A DNA stretch of 64,000 nucleotides, from NCBI RefSeq assembly GCF_031624395.1, contig NZ_JAMQON010000005.1:310001-374000 (forward strand), in the 5' to 3' direction. Source of the stretch: Halomicroarcula saliterrae (GTDB taxonomy: Archaea > Halobacteriota > Halobacteria > Halobacteriales > Haloarculaceae). Of this stretch, positions 61,485-64,000 are shown piece after piece (the stretch's first letter is position 1; each line of letters starts with the position of its first letter). The notes beneath the pieces were generated by a model. The model did no database searches, was not told the origin of the DNA, and saw nothing but the letters and a program-made list of their open reading frames with translations. Position numbers and translations under genes: made by a program.

Positions 61485-62110
61485 CACTCACCCCCGGGCC
61501 CGATGGGGCCCTCGAAGTCGCCCGTGGCGGCCAGATAGCCGTCGCTTGTGAGCGTAATCGGGAGCTGGGGCAACGGCCGGCCCGGGGGGCCGTCGGCGAC
61601 CGCGGCGCCGCCCGTGGGGTCGAACTTCCCGAAGTGACAGGGGCAGACGAACAGCTGTCCCTCCGTGTCGGAAACCATACAGCCCGCGTGCGTGCACACT
61701 TTCGAGAACGCGGCGTAGCCGTCGACGGTGAACCCCATGTCGATGTCCCCGCCGTAGGACGACTCCTCGAACCGGACCAGCAGCGTCGGGGCGTCTTCGA
61801 TACCCGGTCGCGGCTCCGGAAACACCGTCAGCTGGTCGCCCGATGCCAGTCGGTTCTCGGAGATGCGCTCGCCCGCTTCGTCCACGAGGTAGACCCCGTC
61901 GGAGTAGACTGGCCCCTCGTAACTGCGCTCGAACACCTGCGTCGTGCTGGCGAGGGGCGCCGTCAGACTGGCGACGGCGGTCAGGCCGCCGACGCTGGCG
62001 AGGAACTTCGCGAAGTCCCGACGCCGCAGTTCGGCCCGCGCGTCGCTGTAGAGGGTCGGCTCGCTCGCACAGTCACACGTCCCGTCGGAGTCGGATTTCG
62101 GGTCCCCCAC
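61484..62110 (-). CDS. Rieske iron-sulfur protein
   Basis: A 208-residue Tat-type Rieske protein: [20 protein letters not shown] as signal/anchor, then a 2Fe-2S domain with CTHAGC and CPCHFGKFD ligands. A Cys pair (CDC) lies near the N-terminus. GTG 62110 is chosen, shortly after the stop of the gene upstream. With the cytochrome b it forms a bc-like quinol oxidising module feeding nitrate reductase outside the membrane. Confidence 0.92.
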   Translation of the reverse strand: MGDPKSDSDGTCDCASEPTLYSDARAELRRRDFAKFLASVGGLTAVASLTAPLASTTQVFERSYEGPVYSDGVYLVDEAGERISENRLASGDQLTVFPEPRPGIEDAPTLLVRFEESSYGGDIDMGFTVDGYAAFSKVCTHAGCMVSDTEGQLFVCPCHFGKFDPTGGAAVADGPPGRPLPQLPITLTSDGYLAATGDFEGPIGPGGE

Positions 62111-62112
62111 GC

Positions 62113-62691
62113 TCAGTGCCCCCTTATTTCGGCGACCTCGACGTGTGGCATGAACCACGCGTAGTACGCGACGGTCGACAGTGCGAGCGAGAGGAACATC
62201 CCGGCGGCGTACAGCCCGAAATACTGGGTCCGGGCCAGCGTCAGGTACTCGCCGGTCAACAGCGCGGCGAAGACGATTGACAGCACCGTGAGCCCGCCCA
62301 TCGCCACCAGCCCCTCGATAGCCTCCGAGGCGTCGTGGTACTCGACGACCCACCGCTGGTCCGTCGACAGCCACGGCAGGGACCCGCTCTCCCTGTTCGT
62401 CCCGCCGTCGGTGACTGCGCCCTCGGGCGGTCTCACCGCGCGGTTCATGAACTGGTGAACTGCCGCGAGGAGCGCCAGCAACCCGAACAGCGCGACCCAG
62501 ACGATGACGCCGACCTGACTGGGCGAGAGCTTGTTCGGCGTGTCGACGACCCCCTCCAGGGGCCGGTGTTCGGTGACGCTCTCGTCGATGGCGATCTCCT
62601 CTGCGGGCGGTTCGCCGTGTGCGGCGACGTACCACATCGGCACCAACACGGCTGCGAGTAACAGACCGATGACTAGCGTGTTTCGTTCCAT
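62113..62691 (-). CDS. Four-TM membrane protein, first gene of the nar operon
   Basis: A 192-residue protein with membrane segments at about residues 4-24, 58-80, 126-150 and 162-185 (first TLVIGLLLAAVLVPMWYVAA). A soluble loop between the first and second contains PPAEEIAIDESVTEH. No heme histidine pair is obvious. It begins the operon directly after the promoter region shared with narO. Corresponds in position to the first gene of known haloarchaeal nar operons. Confidence 0.8.
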   Translation of the reverse strand: MERNTLVIGLLLAAVLVPMWYVAAHGEPPAEEIAIDESVTEHRPLEGVVDTPNKLSPSQVGVIVWVALFGLLALLAAVHQFMNRAVRPPEGAVTDGGTNRESGSLPWLSTDQRWVVEYHDASEAIEGLVAMGGLTVLSIVFAALLTGEYLTLARTQYFGLYAAGMFLSLALSTVAYYAWFMPHVEVAEIRGH

Positions 62692-62779
62692 GAGTGGCGA
62701 GTTCTTGGGTGTACTTGTAGTGCCTCTATCGCCAGATTTCGGGAGCGTACTCCTCAACTGCTATCCTGACATCTGTGGT

Positions 62780-62788
62780 GTTTTATAC
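62780..62788. promoter_or_regulatory. TATA box shared by narO (plus) and nar operon (minus)
   Basis: GTTTTATAC reads TTTTATA on the plus strand and TATAAAA on the minus. On the minus side the start of transcription would be about 62755, 65 bases before ATG 62691; on the plus side it is close to narO ATG 62806. Confidence 0.5.
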
Positions 62789-62800
62789 GGGCAGACGGGG

Positions 62801-62812
62801 CGAACATGTTCG
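62801..62812. promoter_or_regulatory. CGAAC-N2-GTTCG dyad at narO / nar operon
   Basis: Perfect palindrome CGAACATGTTCG. The narO start codon ATG is its centre, and it lies about a dozen bases upstream of the minus-strand TATA box, where an activator site for the nar operon would be. Its extension GCGAACATGTTCGGG is identical to that beside the HTH-10 gene at 28.7 kb. Confidence 0.7.
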
Positions 62813-63498
62813 GGTCAGAAGCGGTATTCCCCGAGTGTGAACACCAGTACGTGACCGACCACATCCTCGCAGAGGTCGAAGTGTTCGACCCGGATTCCTG
62901 CTATGTCACGCCGCACGCGACCGCGAAGTGGTCAGTCACGGACGTCTCGCGGTCCCGGCTCGACGGCGAGGTCATAGAGGAGTTCACCGTTCGCGGCGAC
63001 GGCACGGGCGCCCCGCCGGCGACGGCCGACGACGGCGTCGAGAAGGTGTTCTCCTACGAGAACGCACACGTCTTCCGGGTCGTTCGGCCCGCCGAGCACA
63101 GCTGTGTCTGCGAGCAGGTCGAGCGAGCGGGCTGTGTACTCCGCGATATCACCGTCGACGAGGACTCTATCGTCGTCACGTTCCTGGTCGACGGGACCGA
63201 GACACTGAAACGGGTCCTCGACAGGTTAGAGGAGACCGGCGGCACCCTCAGCCTCCGTCGGCTGATAGACAGTTCTGCCGGGCAGCGCTCGGGGACGCCG
63301 ATGGTTCTCGACCCCGACGTCCTGACCGACCGACAGGCCGAGGTCCTCGAAGTCGCTCACGAGATGGGGTACTTCGAGCATCCGCGCGACGCGAGCGCCG
63401 GCGAGGTCGCCGACGAACTCGGTATCGCGACCACGACGTTCACCGAGCATCTGGCCGCGGCCCAGCGGAAACTGCTGGGGGACGTCGTGGCGGACTGA
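62806..63498 (+). CDS. narO: NarO-like HTH-10 regulator with cysteine motif
   Basis: A 230-residue regulator of the Bat/HTH-10 type. It carries scattered N-terminal cysteines (PEC at 11, SCY at 32) and CVCEQVERAGC, the CxCx7C part of the oxygen/redox-sensing motif described for NarO of Haloferax volcanii, which activates denitrification genes under anoxia. The HTH-10 follows (VLTDRQAEVLEVAHEMGYFE, ADELGIATTTFTEHLAAAQR). Divergent from the nar operon with a shared promoter. The start could be a few codons later, as the TATA box is rather close to ATG 62806. Confidence 0.85.
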   Translation: MFGSEAVFPECEHQYVTDHILAEVEVFDPDSCYVTPHATAKWSVTDVSRSRLDGEVIEEFTVRGDGTGAPPATADDGVEKVFSYENAHVFRVVRPAEHSCVCEQVERAGCVLRDITVDEDSIVVTFLVDGTETLKRVLDRLEETGGTLSLRRLIDSSAGQRSGTPMVLDPDVLTDRQAEVLEVAHEMGYFEHPRDASAGEVADELGIATTTFTEHLAAAQRKLLGDVVAD

Positions 63499-63637
63499 GA
63501 GCGCAGACCACCGCGGCTGTCGACAGGTCGGCTCGACTTCCCGCCGTGAGTATCGCCGCTTTGCCACGGTGGAAGGAGCCGGAACACGTGGACTTCGCGA
63601 GACCGACTCGCTCTACCCCTCCGACAGCGTGAGATGG

Positions 63638-64000
63638 TCACGACGACGAGGCGCCCCGGGCCGCCCGGAGTTCGGGGAAGTACCGGCCGTGGAAATCGAA
63701 CGGGGCCGCGTGTGGCAGCGTCGCCCGAGCGCGTTCCGCCAGGGTGTCCCCGTCGAGGACGAGCAGCCGCGACCGTTCGGCCGCTGTGTCGAGCGCCACT
63801 GTCAACACGACGCCGTCGTCTTCGGCGTCGGGGTCGGGCGCCGGGACGAATATGGGCTCACCGAAGTAGTCGCCACCGCCGTCGAAGGTCCGAACGGTCC
63901 CGGTCTCCGTGTCGAGTTTCAGCACCCGACGGGCCCACTCGGTGACCGGCGTGTCCATCCCCATCGCGTAGACGTACCGATGGGGGCGACACCAGCGTGT
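63638..64000 (-). CDS. Carotenoid oxygenase-like protein, C-terminal part
   Basis: Frame is open to the last base of the window, so the N-terminus lies outside. The 120 visible residues have the final beta-propeller strands of the RPE65/carotenoid cleavage oxygenase family: YFGEPIFVPAPDPDAEDDGV, VLTVALDTAAERSRLLVLDG and the end AAPFDFHGRYFPEL with an iron-ligand-type His. Substrate is probably a carotenoid or its cleavage product (retinal is made this way for rhodopsins). Not part of the nar operon. Confidence 0.75.
   Translation of the reverse strand, partial: TRWCRPHRYVYAMGMDTPVTEWARRVLKLDTETGTVRTFDGGGDYFGEPIFVPAPDPDAEDDGVVLTVALDTAAERSRLLVLDGDTLAERARATLPHAAPFDFHGRYFPELRAARGASSS

Overview
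The window is high-GC haloarchaeal (class Halobacteria) chromosomal DNA. The proteins are strongly acidic, the secreted proteins are mostly Tat lipoproteins, promoters are archaeal TATA boxes about 27 bp before leaderless ATG/GTG starts, and the families present (HTH-10/Bat regulators, RdfA, archaea-specific SMC-related protein, CGCGG peptide, type II GAPDH) are haloarchaeal. A genus cannot be fixed from the sequence alone; the Haloarculaceae would fit. I saw no rRNA, tRNA or CRISPR array.

Layout. 0-15 kb is housekeeping: the end of fhs, ridA, a half-size EamA transporter, a K+ channel, a BCCT osmolyte carrier, trpEG, folD, cysE, type II GAPDH, PEP synthase and a CBS protein. Three copies of an 80-bp nested palindrome and one 375-bp cluster of hairpins lie between these genes. 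15-22.5 kb is a formate dehydrogenase operon with NuoF-like and NuoG-like subunits, a Cys-type catalytic subunit, a DUF1641 protein and a second catalytic-type subunit. 22.5-25.3 kb is a lower-GC relic zone with small genes, an SRPBCC gene and an IS1595-type transposase remnant. 25.3-28 kb carries an archaea-specific SMC-related protein facing RdfA (cell-shape factor).

28-29.7 kb is a small locus (HTH-10 regulator, SRPBCC protein, CGCGG-type RiPP candidate) that contains CGAAC-N2-GTTCG dyads. The same dyad recurs at 62.8 kb between the NarO-like regulator and the nar operon. 33-46.9 kb is an iron-uptake island: one FecCD permease, one ATPase, an unusual flavoprotein and seven paralogous Tat-lipoprotein binding proteins, six of them in one tandem run. 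DtxR/IdeR-like palindromes (TTTAGG-N4-CCTAAA) sit at the promoters, a DtxR-like regulator lies at the end, and an iron-box-controlled NifU-type protein follows. 48.4-50.4 kb is a ParA partition module with about twenty 13-bp tandem repeats upstream of parA. 51.5-62.7 kb is an eleven-gene respiratory nitrate reductase operon (four-TM protein, Rieske, cytochrome b, small membrane protein, narG, narH, heme-binding subunit, narJ-like chaperone, membrane protein, HEAT protein, Mrp ATPase), divergent from narO. A carotenoid-oxygenase-like gene runs off the right end.

How it fits together: fhs, folD and formate dehydrogenase link formate and one-carbon metabolism. Formate oxidation could feed electrons to nitrate respiration, and iron uptake and Fe-S assembly supply the many clusters. 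The least expected structures are the seven-receptor/one-transporter iron island, the ParA/13-bp-repeat module, the dyad-linked CGCGG locus and the nested palindromes whose end is fused to stop codons.
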